This document shows, in pieces, positions 1-7,990 of a DNA stretch of 44,375 nucleotides. The position numbers and the translations under genes were made by a program. How positions within the stretch are numbered: position 1 is the first letter of the stretch; each line of letters opens with the position of its first letter. Origin of the DNA: a virus; the IMG/VR virus record IMGVR_UViG_3300027659_000066, positions 1-44,375 of that record; one strand, given 5' to 3'. The notes under the pieces are model-generated. The model worked only from the letters and a program-made list of their open reading frames with translations, searched no databases and had not been told where the DNA came from.

Positions 1-131
1 ATAGTGTAGTGAGCGGGGTGTGAGATTTCGTCAGTTTCCATGAAGTCAAAACTCATCTGTTGGGGCTGTGGGCAGATGTCACACTGTCCTTTACATATTC
101 CCGGCTGCTTTACGCAGTAGTAGGTTCCCAA
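1..131 (-). CDS. DUF3310 protein, N-terminal fragment cut by the window edge (copy 1)
   Basis: This is the first 43 codons of the gene seen complete at 43541-43846, running off the left edge. It starts with TTG behind AGAAGGTAATAC and overlaps the exonuclease end by 22 bases, as in the other copy. The N-terminal Cys-rich stretch differs (KQPGICKGQCDIC here, KEAGQCRGQCDIC in the other copy), while the following residues up to HPAHYT are the same. It is not a broken gene; the fragment is produced by the contig end. Confidence 0.85.
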   Translation of the reverse strand, partial: MGTYYCVKQPGICKGQCDICPQPQQMSFDFMETDEISHPAHYT

Positions 132-660
132 AGTATTACCTTCTGTTTGTTATCATCCCAGTCAGTTGATCTTAGGATGCGAGCTAGCCTTGCTTGAACA
201 AGTGTTTCTTCATCTGTTAATCCAGCTTTCTTGTAGGCTGCTAGAATGAATGACCATTCCTTACCTGTGCCACTAGCTAGCTTGATGATGCCTTCAGCCT
301 TCACAGGACCAATGCCGGGACAGCCTTTGTAGTTGTCTGTGGCATCACCTGTTAGAATTTGCTGGTAGAAGAAAGCATCAGCCTCTTCTTGAGACACCTT
401 GATTACACCCTCTTCAGTGAGGTGCTTACCGGGTATCTGCTTTAGGTCTTTATCAATTGACCAGATAACATAGTCTGGATCACTCGTAGCTAAGATACCG
501 AGTACGTCGTCAGCTTCTAATTTTGGATAGATTACAACCTTTTCACAATTCTCAAAGATCACACGCTCACGTATAGATTTGAAGCCCATAGGCTTGCGTG
601 TGGTTCTGTTCCCCTTGTAGTCAGGGTACAAGTCTTTGCGGAAGTTCTTAGCGTGTGAAA
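1..660. repeat. Terminal overlap, copy 1 (about 93% identical to 43716-44375)
   Basis: This segment aligns without gaps to 43716-44375. By eye there are about 45 mismatches, concentrated at 87-160 and 260-350. Bases 1-86 and 534-660 are identical in both copies. It contains the start of the DUF3310 gene and the 3' three quarters of the exonuclease gene. The most economical reading is closure of a circular or terminally redundant genome through a variant path. Confidence 0.9.
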
Positions 661-847
661 AGCAGAGTTTGTAGGAGTAGGTATCTATTTTCTCTAAGAG
701 ATTTACGACCAGTGAGTCGAACTTAGCTACAGCCTCGTTCTCGTCAGTCCATAGTACCCAGATGTCATCTTCAAACTCTACTTCATTCTCACAAGAGCTA
801 GCTGCTTGGTAGAGTAGTATGTCAGCGTCAATTAAAAGAGTGTGCAA
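110..847 (-). CDS. T7 gp6-like 5'-3' exonuclease (FEN/PIN fold)
   Basis: A 245-residue 5'-3' exonuclease of the flap/PIN nuclease family, the counterpart of T7 gp6, which removes RNA primers and degrades host DNA. Metal-binding acidic clusters are visible: D7 and D9 in LLIDADIL, E111-D113-D114 in KLEADDVLG, D132 and D134 in WSIDKDLKQ, and G167-D168..D171 in LTGDATDN. A helix-hairpin-helix (CPGIGPVKA, about 176-184) follows for DNA binding. The start is TTG at 847, chosen because GGAGGA lies six bases upstream and no better start exists. It overlaps the 78-residue gene before it and the DUF3310 gene after it. A second, diverged and truncated copy lies at the right edge. Confidence 0.95.
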   Translation of the reverse strand: MHTLLIDADILLYQAASSCENEVEFEDDIWVLWTDENEAVAKFDSLVVNLLEKIDTYSYKLCFSHAKNFRKDLYPDYKGNRTTRKPMGFKSIRERVIFENCEKVVIYPKLEADDVLGILATSDPDYVIWSIDKDLKQIPGKHLTEEGVIKVSQEEADAFFYQQILTGDATDNYKGCPGIGPVKAEGIIKLASGTGKEWSFILAAYKKAGLTDEETLVQARLARILRSTDWDDNKQKVILWEPTTA

Positions 848-1064
848 AAGTTTCCTCCACTCTCACTGTGTTTCCAAGAGCCTCAAGTATTATTTGAACC
901 TCTTCCATACTGTAGAAGTCTTGACCTTCTTTATTTTTTCCATCGTAGTTCCAAGTCTTAACTAGAACACCATCACTAAATAGGTGAGTGACCGAATTGT
1001 AGTGTAACCTCGAAACATCACACTTTGCTTCTATGACGTTCTGGATGATTTTGATGTCAGACAT
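828..1064 (-). CDS. Hypothetical protein, 78 aa
   Basis: Family not recognised. A small soluble protein with no membrane segment or obvious motif; the C-terminal half (MEEVQIILEALGNTVRVEE) looks helical. ATG at 1064 is preferred because AAAGGTGAG lies just upstream; a GTG six bases earlier (1070) overlaps the stop of the previous gene and is too close to that Shine-Dalgarno. Its 3' end overlaps the exonuclease start. Its position between 65-residue and exonuclease genes in a tightly overlapping run suggests a middle-class replication-region gene. Confidence 0.75.
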   Translation of the reverse strand: MSDIKIIQNVIEAKCDVSRLHYNSVTHLFSDGVLVKTWNYDGKNKEGQDFYSMEEVQIILEALGNTVRVEETFAHSFN

Positions 1065-1066
1065 TG

Positions 1067-1264
1067 TCACTCACCTTTGATGAACGGAACTACCTTCAGT
1101 TTAGTGGGAGGTTCTTCAATACCAATCGAGTCAACAAGCTTACGCATGTATTCCAACATCAGCTTCTTGCTGTCCCTGTTGTTCACGCTCTCCATGTTGA
1201 CAGCAAGGCTAGCGAGGGCGTCAGCCCGTAGACTCAGGTAGTCTGGTTGTGTGTACTCGTCCAT
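1067..1264 (-). CDS. Hypothetical protein, 65 aa
   Basis: Family not recognised. The sequence is helical and charged (LMLEYMRKLVDSIGIEEPP) without cysteines or membrane segments. ATG at 1264 follows AAAGGAG at seven-base spacing. The gene overlaps the glutaredoxin C-terminus by 31 bases in another frame, showing how compressed this operon is. No function can be assigned. Confidence 0.75.
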   Translation of the reverse strand: MDEYTQPDYLSLRADALASLAVNMESVNNRDSKKLMLEYMRKLVDSIGIEEPPTKLKVVPFIKGE

Positions 1265-1485
1265 TGCAAAAACTCCTTTGTATCTTTGTACCCACCAATT
1301 ACCTCACCCTCTGCGAAAACCAGAGGAACATTTGTCTTTCCTATTGCAGCCATAAACTCTTTTAGAGAGGGGTGCTTATCAACATCAAAGTAAACGTATG
1401 ACTTCTTGTTCATTGAAAGCAGTCCACGTACACGTTCGCACCAGATGCACATGGGTTGACCTATGATTACCCAGTTTTCATTCAT
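1234..1485 (-). CDS. Glutaredoxin
   Basis: An 83-residue glutaredoxin, full length for the single-domain family. The dithiol active site is C13-I-W-C16 after the first strand, TNVPLVF holds the cis-proline typical of thioredoxin folds, and GEVIGGYKD forms the glutathione-binding turn. In phages such proteins re-reduce ribonucleotide reductase; here the likely partner is the class II RNR at 41226-43208, although thioredoxin-type donors are also possible. It overlaps thyX by eight bases and so is co-translated with another dNTP gene. Confidence 0.92.
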   Translation of the reverse strand: MNENWVIIGQPMCIWCERVRGLLSMNKKSYVYFDVDKHPSLKEFMAAIGKTNVPLVFAEGEVIGGYKDTKEFLQWTSTHNQTT

Positions 1486-2161
1486 TCATTAAAGCCCTCC
1501 AGCTATGTGGGTAAAATTCAGCCATCGTGTCAGAGATAGGCTGTGCGACTAAACGAGTTTCATATTGTGTGTGTGGGTCGAGACGTAACTTGCACATCTT
1601 TGCGATGGCAAACAAACTGCCTGACCATATCCACTCAGTCATCATAGATTGAGGGAGGACCATACGGGCTTGTTCGGGACAAACTCCATCCTCTAGTAGA
1701 TTGTGATAAAAGTGGGCAAGGTCTTCTACCAAAGCATCATACTCATTGCCCCATCCGTCACTGTGCTTGATAGCCTCATCACTACTCCCCTGCTTCACAT
1801 TGTCAGCCTTCTTTCGCCATGTGTCAGGCGTGTAGAACTCAGGTTCACTATCTACGTACCTTCGTGAAACTTCGTTCCACGGCATGTATTCGTGTTTTAC
1901 AAGCTGCCTTGCTACGAATATGGGTGCCTTGACTCTGAAGGATGCGAAGCAGTGGTTGAACGGTGATTTGTGATTGTGCTTGGCTAGGTAGTTGATGAGC
2001 TTCTCATCAGCTTTGGTGAGGTAGTATTCTTTCTCAAAGTCAGGATGGCCCCAAGCATAATTCTCCCACTGGGTTTCTTTGCTGAAGGATACCCTCGCTG
2101 CATTGCAGACGGTAAGGTCTGATCCCATGTGTTCGATTAGTTCAACGCTGATGCTGCTCAT
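1478..2161 (-). CDS. thyX: Flavin-dependent thymidylate synthase ThyX
   Basis: A 227-residue ThyX, which methylates dUMP to dTMP using methylene-tetrahydrofolate, FAD and NADPH. The SPFNH segment (66-70) and the substrate-binding arginine region PHTQYETR (about 196-203) are present. The signature usually written RHRxxSxNExSxRY appears as KHEYMPWNEVSRRY (89-102), a deviation at the first, third and sixth positions that I recall in other phage ThyX proteins. ATG at 2161 shares ATGA with the stop of the upstream gene, so translation is coupled. With RNR, MazG and glutaredoxin it forms the dNTP supply set. Confidence 0.95.
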   Translation of the reverse strand: MSSISVELIEHMGSDLTVCNAARVSFSKETQWENYAWGHPDFEKEYYLTKADEKLINYLAKHNHKSPFNHCFASFRVKAPIFVARQLVKHEYMPWNEVSRRYVDSEPEFYTPDTWRKKADNVKQGSSDEAIKHSDGWGNEYDALVEDLAHFYHNLLEDGVCPEQARMVLPQSMMTEWIWSGSLFAIAKMCKLRLDPHTQYETRLVAQPISDTMAEFYPHSWRALMNE

Positions 2162-2472
2162 TCGCTGTCCTTCTTCAAAGCCCAGATAACAATAACGTCG
2201 ATAACAGGACTGTAGCGGTCCCTACTGTTGTTAGCCTTTGCAATTCGTTGAAGTGCGTCTTCAAGTTCTTCGATCCGGTCGGCGGCTATCAGTAAAACAT
2301 CTTCGTCAAAATCTTCGCATATTCCGTCTTCTGTCCAACCATCACGCAGTCGCTTCACAAGATCGTCAGTCACCAATGCCTCCATGTGTTCGCTATGATT
2401 GCAAAGCACGTTATTACTTGTAGACATTTGTAGATAAGGATCATCAGTGCGTCTCAGCCCAGTTACTTCCAA
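2158..2472 (-). CDS. Hypothetical protein with DDLVKRLRD-type motif, 104 aa
   Basis: Resembles a loose class of small phage proteins with a TDDLVKRLRDG segment followed by AADRIEELEDALQRI, a short helical hairpin or coiled coil. No enzyme motif is seen. The start is taken as TTG at 2472 because GGAGAA lies about nine bases upstream; the internal ATG at 2427 lacks a ribosome site. It overlaps the 3' end of the polymerase gene by 29 bases and the thyX start by four. Confidence 0.7.
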   Translation of the reverse strand: MEVTGLRRTDDPYLQMSTSNNVLCNHSEHMEALVTDDLVKRLRDGWTEDGICEDFDEDVLLIAADRIEELEDALQRIAKANNSRDRYSPVIDVIVIWALKKDSE

Positions 2473-4201
2473 CTTTGTATTCTCCAGTTAACGGGAGCTT
2501 GATGTTGAAGAACTCGCCAGCTTTAGCGATACACTCGACAATTTTCTTGCCAGCTTCGTCAGCAATCTCAGGATCACATTCGAACTGGCACTCATCGTGG
2601 ACCCAAGCGACTTGTTGTACCTTGTTATGCCATTCCATATGTGTAAGCATCTGATCAACTTCGACCATCCACTGTTTGCAAATCAAAGCTCCTGCTGACT
2701 GAAGGAGGACATTTAGTGCAGCGTGTGCTGAGCGGATGTGTAGGCGTCGTCCATCAAATCCAATGAGGTGGCCTCTTTCTTCCGCTCTGAAGATCACCTT
2801 GTTGATTAGACCTTGAAGTGATGGTGTTTTCTCTAGGAAAGTTGCCTTTAAAAGTTTACCTTCCTTAGCTCCCTTTCCTACTATACTACCTAGACGAGAG
2901 TCGCCTCCGCCGAAAAGAAATGCGTAGATAAAAGTCTTGGCTTGACCTCTATTAGTTAGACCCGCTGCATGCATGTTTACCGTGTGGATGTCACCTTGCA
3001 CAACTTCTCTTGAATAGTCAGCATCACCCATGAAGTGGGCAAGCATACGTAGCTCTAGTCCTGAGACATCCACACCAACAAGGTACTTATTGTTAGATAC
3101 TGTGAACAAAGAGCGACATTCTGTACCATACAAAGCACCTACCGCAGGGACTTGAGCTATGTTGGGGTTGCGATGTGTAGCTCGCCCAGTAACAGCACCA
3201 TTGGTGTTGACCTCTCCGTGTATGCGCCCACTAGGTTTAACCAAGCGCATCCAAGCGTTGTCGCCCTCTACCAACATTCCTAAACGCTTTTGAACCATCA
3301 GATACTCTGTGAGTACTTTTGCTTCAGGCCATTTAAGAACGCCTAGTACCTGTTCATCAATCTTGGCAGAGCCGTCTGGAGTGTACTCCTTGGGCTTCCA
3401 GCCATACTTATCGATGAGCCTGTCAGCTATCTGCTTACGAGAGCCGGGGTTGAAGATTACAGTGTGGGTCTTGAAGGTTTCTACGCCTTTGACATAGCCA
3501 AACTTCTTATTGTTTGACTTAGGGGTAAACGGCTCCTTGACTTCATAAGGTGGGAACACGGCCTCCATCTCTACTAAAATCTCAGCACGTCTCTTTAAAA
3601 GAGTTGCCGCCAACCTATCGGCAGCTTTGCCATCAAAGGCAAAACCATTCCGCTCTTGTTGGGCTACAATGTGAGCAACTTCATGCTCCAATACACTAGC
3701 CTTTTCAGAGTAGGTTGGATCAGTTATTAGCAATTGGTGGAGCTTTAGAGTGACCAGCGTGTCCCTCTCATTATAGACTAACATGTCGTGGGAGAAGGTT
3801 TCCCATCCCCCATCATAATCAGCCTTATGATAACCTAGACGTTGACCCCACGCCTTCAATGAATGTGAGCCTATCAGCTTACTATCAATGATGACCCCCG
3901 GCTTGCGATCTGAGTCACTGCGATCTGGATGGAGCAAGCGGGAAAGGATCAACGTATCTGTTACCCGTGATCGTTCAATTGAGAACCACGGGTAAAGCTT
4001 TTGTGCGACGGGTATGTCATAGCCAACGATGTTGTGGCCGATTACCTCATCCGCTTCCATGATGAAACGTAAGCCCTGTTCAACCTTGGAAGGTTCAAAC
4101 TTATGGACATCGCCTGTTAGAATATCGATTGCTACGAGGCAATGGATGCGGCTTGCATCCCAGTATAAGCCATCAGCTTCAAGATCGAATACAAGCCTCA
4201 T
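2444..4201 (-). CDS. T7-type family A DNA polymerase with 3'-5' exonuclease
   Basis: A 585-residue replicative polymerase, shorter than T7 gp5 (704). The proofreading domain shows DLEADGL (D6, E8), GHNIVGYDIP and YNERD (143-147). Polymerase motif A is VDVSGLELR with D378, motif B is RGQAKTFIYAFLFGGGD with K422 and Y426, and motif C is HDE at 535-537. Y426 aligns with T7 Tyr526 and E. coli Phe762, the residue used to type viral polymerases; F430 replaces the following conserved tyrosine. It lies directly downstream of the primase-helicase and two small genes, the usual T7 order. Confidence 0.97.
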   Translation of the reverse strand: MRLVFDLEADGLYWDASRIHCLVAIDILTGDVHKFEPSKVEQGLRFIMEADEVIGHNIVGYDIPVAQKLYPWFSIERSRVTDTLILSRLLHPDRSDSDRKPGVIIDSKLIGSHSLKAWGQRLGYHKADYDGGWETFSHDMLVYNERDTLVTLKLHQLLITDPTYSEKASVLEHEVAHIVAQQERNGFAFDGKAADRLAATLLKRRAEILVEMEAVFPPYEVKEPFTPKSNNKKFGYVKGVETFKTHTVIFNPGSRKQIADRLIDKYGWKPKEYTPDGSAKIDEQVLGVLKWPEAKVLTEYLMVQKRLGMLVEGDNAWMRLVKPSGRIHGEVNTNGAVTGRATHRNPNIAQVPAVGALYGTECRSLFTVSNNKYLVGVDVSGLELRMLAHFMGDADYSREVVQGDIHTVNMHAAGLTNRGQAKTFIYAFLFGGGDSRLGSIVGKGAKEGKLLKATFLEKTPSLQGLINKVIFRAEERGHLIGFDGRRLHIRSAHAALNVLLQSAGALICKQWMVEVDQMLTHMEWHNKVQQVAWVHDECQFECDPEIADEAGKKIVECIAKAGEFFNIKLPLTGEYKVGSNWAETH

Positions 4202-4207
4202 GTTACC

Positions 4208-4414
4208 TCATTTGGGGTTGTAGCACCCACACCTATATTCAAGGTCAACCAGCCTCATACGAGGGTGAGGATCGAGTTGAACAAAAGGAGGGAACTTGAA
4301 TGTGCAGTATATCTGACCGTTCCAAGGCTCTGAGGATTTGCACGATCCACACCTTGGGATGTTGAGAGGAAGTTTATCCTCTTCAACCGTTTCGGTCTTA
4401 GTCTTCTTAGGCAT
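4208..4414 (-). CDS. Small Cys-rich (zinc-ribbon-like) protein, 68 aa
   Basis: Contains RCGSC (C22, C25), a lone C37 and CGC (C62, C64) around a hydrophobic middle, a spacing that could hold one zinc ion. The N-terminus is lysine-rich. It overlaps the stop of the HTH gene (ATG within the last codons) and precedes the polymerase by six bases, so it is probably translated by coupling. Function unknown; a polymerase or host-protein modulator is only a guess. Confidence 0.7.
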   Translation of the reverse strand: MPKKTKTETVEEDKLPLNIPRCGSCKSSEPWNGQIYCTFKFPPFVQLDPHPRMRLVDLEYRCGCYNPK

Positions 4415-4784
4415 TCAACATGTAGCGAGTGTATGCGTTGCCAGTTATAGGATGCTTCTTTCGTAGAGACATGATGTCCATACGGTGTTCGATACGCAGT
4501 AGTGAGATGTACTTGCTCAAAGCGCCACCGCTCATCTGGTAGTCATTCATCGCTTCAAGGTGAGAGATCGAGCCAGTCTTCTTGAGATGCTTTACGAGTT
4601 TCTGAATCTTGGTCATACCGTTTGCCTTTTTCCAGCCGCTGTTTTCAGTTGATACACACATGGTAAGGAGCTTGATGTGGTATGGTCCCCACCCCTCTTC
4701 TTCCCACGCTCTAACACAAGCCTTATCTGACATGTGGAATAGAAGGTCTTCACCGTTAGAAGGGTGCATCCTGTAATTCCTCAT
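4407..4784 (-). CDS. Helix-turn-helix domain protein, 125 aa
   Basis: Residues about 57-125 (TKIQKLVKHLKKTGSISHLEAM, then LSKYISLLRIEHRMDI and HPITGNAYTRYML) fit the winged-helix HTH_39 type domain found in many phages between replication genes. The N-terminal 55 residues are of unknown type. ATG at 4784 overlaps the helicase end; an ATG at 4769 has a better Shine-Dalgarno (GAGGAA) and may be the true start. It could bind DNA as a local regulator or replication accessory. Confidence 0.75.
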   Translation of the reverse strand: MRNYRMHPSNGEDLLFHMSDKACVRAWEEEGWGPYHIKLLTMCVSTENSGWKKANGMTKIQKLVKHLKKTGSISHLEAMNDYQMSGGALSKYISLLRIEHRMDIMSLRKKHPITGNAYTRYMLNA

Positions 4785-6363
4785 TGATGAAAGAGTGTTC
4801 AGAGATTAGTCCAGTAGTTCCGTCGTAGTGGAGTTGTACCGTCACACCGGATGCTTGCCCTGTGTAACGATCTTTCAAGATGCGTAGTGTAGAAGACTTG
4901 CGTGCTTCCTTGTTGTCATCCTGTTGGTTTCTTTCGACACCAAACATGAAGTATGACCAGAACCCAATGGCACGAGCGCCCTTGAAGTGCTTGATCATGA
5001 CACGCCCACCTTCTTCGTGTGACTTGCCTTCTGGTGTTGAAAGATGGGAGATCAGGTGAATGATGATTCCTAACTCTTGAGCCAACCCTGCCAACTCTTT
5101 CATGAGTTGTTCCAAGCTTTCACGTTCGTTAGAAGCATCAGCCATAGCTGTAAGGTGGTCGATGTAGATTAGCTTGATATCCAGCCCCACAGCCATGTAG
5201 CGAACCCGCTCAAGGACTACGCCCCACTCAGTTTCACCAAAGTGATCGTAGAGGTAGACCTTGCCATCAAGCCTATCTAAAGCAGCACCCAACTCTTCAG
5301 GTGTCCACCCATCGTCAGGGACGTGGAAACGCTTACCGGCGAGCTTACCAGCAAGGCGTCTAGCAGTCTCGTGAACAGGCTGTTCGAGGAAGATACCACC
5401 AACCTTCATATTGAGTTCAGTGACATCGAAAGCCATCTGCTGTGTGTATATGTCCGTCTTACCGACGCCAGTACCGGCTCCTAGACAATATATTTCAGAT
5501 GGTCTTCGACCGTAGGTTGCCTTGGTTAGAGTTGGTAGAAACCACGGTAGACCCCACTCTACTGGACGAAGAGCAGCTTCTTTAACTTCCTCAATACTGA
5601 CAACACCATCAGGTCGATAGATAGATGCACCCCAGATAGCATCGATGATCTCTGCGCCACGTCCTGTGGTTAAGAGTTCATTTGCATCCTTGGCGTTGTT
5701 GAGGCTTGCTATCTTTGCTTTACCGGGAGCTAACAGTTTTGCACATTCTAGTGCAGCCGCTCGCCCCGGTTCATCCATGTCGAACATGAAGACGACTGTT
5801 TCAAACTTGTTGATGAAGTCGAGGTTCTTTCGAATAGACTTAGCAGCACCGCTAGCACCGTTCTCAATGCTGACAACAGGCCACTTCAGGTTTTGAATCT
5901 GGCTTATGCTCAAGGCGTCTACTTCGCCCTCACAAACTACCAGCATCTTACCACCGTCTCTACACAGCCATTGACCGTATAGAGGAGCTTTCTTAGGGTC
6001 GCCTATCCAAGTGAAGGATTTGTCAGCGAACCTAACTTTAGCTGCTACAGGCTCACGGGTGGTTGGATCGAGGTAATACGCAAACTGTGCTGGTTTGTCG
6101 TTGTGTGTGCCATACCTGTATTGCCAGTGCTTGCACGTATCTTCACGGATGTTTCTAGCGGGGAGTGCAACTACATCACCAAGGAAGCTAATCTTGGTAG
6201 GGTTTTTTGTTGTAAAACTCTGTTCATTATCTGACACTTCACCTCCAACTCGTTCCCATGTTTTACAAACAAAGCAAAAGGTGTGATCAGTGTAGATGGC
6301 ATTACCATTACTACTACCACACCCTTCACAAGGATCGTGTCTGATAAATGACCCCTCTTCCAT
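4756..6363 (-). CDS. Primase-helicase, T7 gp4-like
   Basis: A 535-residue fused primase and DnaB-type helicase (T7 gp4 is 566). Zinc-binding cysteines C12, C15, C30 and C33 open the primase part. TOPRIM motifs are CEGEVDAL (144-151) and FDMDEPG (194-200). Helicase Walker A is GAGTGVGKT (295-303), the catalytic glutamate is in FLEQP (E327) and Walker B is KLIYIDH (397-403). The start at 6363 forms TAATG with the upstream stop; the open frame extends 30 codons further but that part overlaps the previous gene and lacks zinc-domain character. Confidence 0.96.
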   Translation of the reverse strand: MEEGSFIRHDPCEGCGSSNGNAIYTDHTFCFVCKTWERVGGEVSDNEQSFTTKNPTKISFLGDVVALPARNIREDTCKHWQYRYGTHNDKPAQFAYYLDPTTREPVAAKVRFADKSFTWIGDPKKAPLYGQWLCRDGGKMLVVCEGEVDALSISQIQNLKWPVVSIENGASGAAKSIRKNLDFINKFETVVFMFDMDEPGRAAALECAKLLAPGKAKIASLNNAKDANELLTTGRGAEIIDAIWGASIYRPDGVVSIEEVKEAALRPVEWGLPWFLPTLTKATYGRRPSEIYCLGAGTGVGKTDIYTQQMAFDVTELNMKVGGIFLEQPVHETARRLAGKLAGKRFHVPDDGWTPEELGAALDRLDGKVYLYDHFGETEWGVVLERVRYMAVGLDIKLIYIDHLTAMADASNERESLEQLMKELAGLAQELGIIIHLISHLSTPEGKSHEEGGRVMIKHFKGARAIGFWSYFMFGVERNQQDDNKEARKSSTLRILKDRYTGQASGVTVQLHYDGTTGLISEHSFINEELQDAPF

Positions 6364-6593
6364 TACGTGGCCGTTGTGTGTATCTCTTTGCCATCTTGGT
6401 CGAGGACGACCAGACCACCAATGTATGTGTATCCAATGGCGTTCATGAACCACACGAACTCTTGAACAATGGTTGGATAGTCGTCTTCACCTGTTATTGA
6501 ACGACTAACAAAAGACTTTACACCTCCACTCCTTGAACTGGCTGTCCAAGTAATTTCATTGGAGAAGTCGTCATCTTCAAATTCATCACACAT
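6363..6593 (-). CDS. Hypothetical protein, 76 aa
   Basis: An acidic N-terminus (CDEFEDDDFSNE) is followed by a compact segment, PTIVQEFVWFMNAIGYTYIGGLVVLD, whose hydrophobic pattern suggests a small folded domain and not a membrane protein. Function unknown. It overlaps the endonuclease I stop by eight bases and hands over to the primase-helicase through TAATG, so its ratio to both neighbours is probably fixed by coupled translation. Confidence 0.75.
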   Translation of the reverse strand: MCDEFEDDDFSNEITWTASSRSGGVKSFVSRSITGEDDYPTIVQEFVWFMNAIGYTYIGGLVVLDQDGKEIHTTAT

Positions 6594-6999
6594 GTTTCTT
6601 TGTTTCCTTTAACCATTCATCGGGGATACTGGTGTCAGCGTATTTGAAGCCATACTTCTCACAGAACATTGCGTAAGTAGTCTTTGACTTCTTGCCGATA
6701 CGCTCTTTGGAACGAGAGAATACAAACCTGATATCAAGAGCGGGATGTTGCTTCTGTACTAGGAGATGCTTCTGACGATCAGCCGTAAGCCATCGCCCCT
6801 TTGTTTCCACAATTATGCCATTAGGAAGAACAAAGTCAGGCGTATAGCGCGCTGCTTTTTCAGGCTTGATGTAGTTGATTACTAGTTCTTCGTACTCGAA
6901 GGGGACACCGGCTTCTAAAAGCTCTTGGGCGATACGCTCTTCAAGTCCAGATCGATAACCGTTAGAAAGGGATTGCGTCGTTGTTGGCGTCTTGTGCAT
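6586..6999 (-). CDS. Endonuclease I (Holliday junction resolvase), T7 gp3-like
   Basis: A 137-residue junction-resolving endonuclease that in T7 cuts branched DNA and breaks down the host chromosome. With the start at 6999 the catalytic residues fall at E20, D55, E65 and K67 (RSGLEE, YTPDF, VETKG), the same numbering as in T7 gp3, which is the main reason for choosing this start over longer in-frame options. The C-terminal half (CEKYGFKYADTSIPDEWLKE) also matches the T7 protein closely. Its 5' end overlaps the SSB 3' end by 38 bases. Confidence 0.95.
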   Translation of the reverse strand: MHKTPTTTQSLSNGYRSGLEERIAQELLEAGVPFEYEELVINYIKPEKAARYTPDFVLPNGIIVETKGRWLTADRQKHLLVQKQHPALDIRFVFSRSKERIGKKSKTTYAMFCEKYGFKYADTSIPDEWLKETKKHV

Positions 7000-7540
7000 T
7001 ATTGTTTTTGGTTTCTTCTTCAGGTTCACCGTCGTATTCAAAACCTTCTTCAGGAGTGAAGACGTTCTTCTCAACAAGGTTGATCAATTGGATTGAGCGC
7101 ATGTTCAAACGAGCGCCCATTGCTGCAACGCTAATCCAACCTTCAACTTTGAGGGTTGAACCAGATGTAAGCGGGAAGTTAGACGGCATGGGACGACCAC
7201 GCGCATCGACAAGGAAGACCTTGTTCATCGATCCATCCTTGCGCTTTCCATAGGCGCGGAACTTCACTTCGACATTGTCAGTCTTCTTGTTAGTATCCTT
7301 GTCCACCTGTGCCTTGTAGGGAAGGTGTTGAGGTGTCATTCCTGAAGCGGAGATAGCTTCATCGAGTACCACCTTGAGAGGTGCAAACTCTTTAGCTGAC
7401 ATGATCAGCTGTAGATCATACTGACCATTAGGATCAGGCATAGAACGCTTCATAGCGTTGTTATATGTGTAAGGCTGATCCAAGCGAGGATACTTAGCGA
7501 TACCTTTAGGGGATTGGTAGTTGATGTACTTAGTGGACAT
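6962..7540 (-). CDS. Single-stranded DNA-binding protein, T7 gp2.5-like
   Basis: A 192-residue protein placed where T7 has gp2.5. The body is basic and strand-rich, and the C-terminal tail is acidic (EEGFEYDGEPEEE) and ends in a phenylalanine, DAIPF, the feature gp2.5 uses to contact the polymerase and helicase. ATG at 7540 follows GAGAGAAG; a TTG 18 bases earlier is less likely. Recognition rests on position, size, tail and overall pattern. Confidence 0.88.
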   Translation of the reverse strand: MSTKYINYQSPKGIAKYPRLDQPYTYNNAMKRSMPDPNGQYDLQLIMSAKEFAPLKVVLDEAISASGMTPQHLPYKAQVDKDTNKKTDNVEVKFRAYGKRKDGSMNKVFLVDARGRPMPSNFPLTSGSTLKVEGWISVAAMGARLNMRSIQLINLVEKNVFTPEEGFEYDGEPEEETKNNNAQDANNDAIPF

Positions 7541-7736
7541 TGAGCTTCTCTCTATCAATTAAGTCTCCATCTTTGCTAAGATGAAACTTTAAAACGTCGA
7601 GGATTGTGGGGAACATAGCGATGGGGATGACGACTTCGTCTTCGTCTTGAATGATCGCAACTTGCTGATCATCAAAATCGATCACAACGAATGTTTCATC
7701 CTCACCTTCACCGATCTGGTAGGTTGGATATGGCAC
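7530..7736 (-). CDS. Acidic hypothetical protein, 68 aa
   Basis: Family not recognised. About one third of residues are D or E (GEGEDETFVVIDFDDQQ, QDEDEVV), with alternating hydrophobics that suggest beta strands. Acidic small proteins are common among phage inhibitors and DNA mimics, but nothing here proves such a role. It overlaps the SSB start by 11 bases. Confidence 0.7.
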   Translation of the reverse strand: MPYPTYQIGEGEDETFVVIDFDDQQVAIIQDEDEVVIPIAMFPTILDVLKFHLSKDGDLIDREKLNVH

Positions 7737-7739
7737 TGA

Positions 7740-7925
7740 CTAGACCTCATCCCAGAGGCGCTGGAGGTAGTCTTCCAAGTCTGGTCCTTGGAGTTCCTTG
7801 ATCTTTTGATCGTAGACTTCCGTTGTCTCGCTCTTGAGCAAACCATCAACGATTGCGTCTCTGACGATCTGCTTGATTTGAGGTAGCCAGTCGTGTGTTG
7901 GGGCATACACAGGGGTTTGGTTCAT
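7740..7925 (-). CDS. Hypothetical protein, 61 aa
   Basis: Family not recognised. Mostly helical and charged (IKQIVRDAIVDGLL, QKIKELQGPDLEDYLQRLWDEV). ATG at 7925 follows AAGGAA at about nine bases. It is the first gene after the RNA polymerase, a position where T7-like phages often keep host-takeover or regulatory proteins. Function unknown. Confidence 0.72.
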   Translation of the reverse strand: MNQTPVYAPTHDWLPQIKQIVRDAIVDGLLKSETTEVYDQKIKELQGPDLEDYLQRLWDEV

Positions 7926-7990
7926 GACGTAGGGTTCCTTCGCATGCTGCTAGAGGACGTGATAAGTTGTGGTTCCATATGTGTAACGAT

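Noticed and set aside
1-847. Two paralogous exonuclease genes in one genome
   Set aside because: Both copies lie at contig ends, are truncated or adjacent to the edge, keep the same flanking gene and share an exact 127-base terminus, which points to assembly closure.
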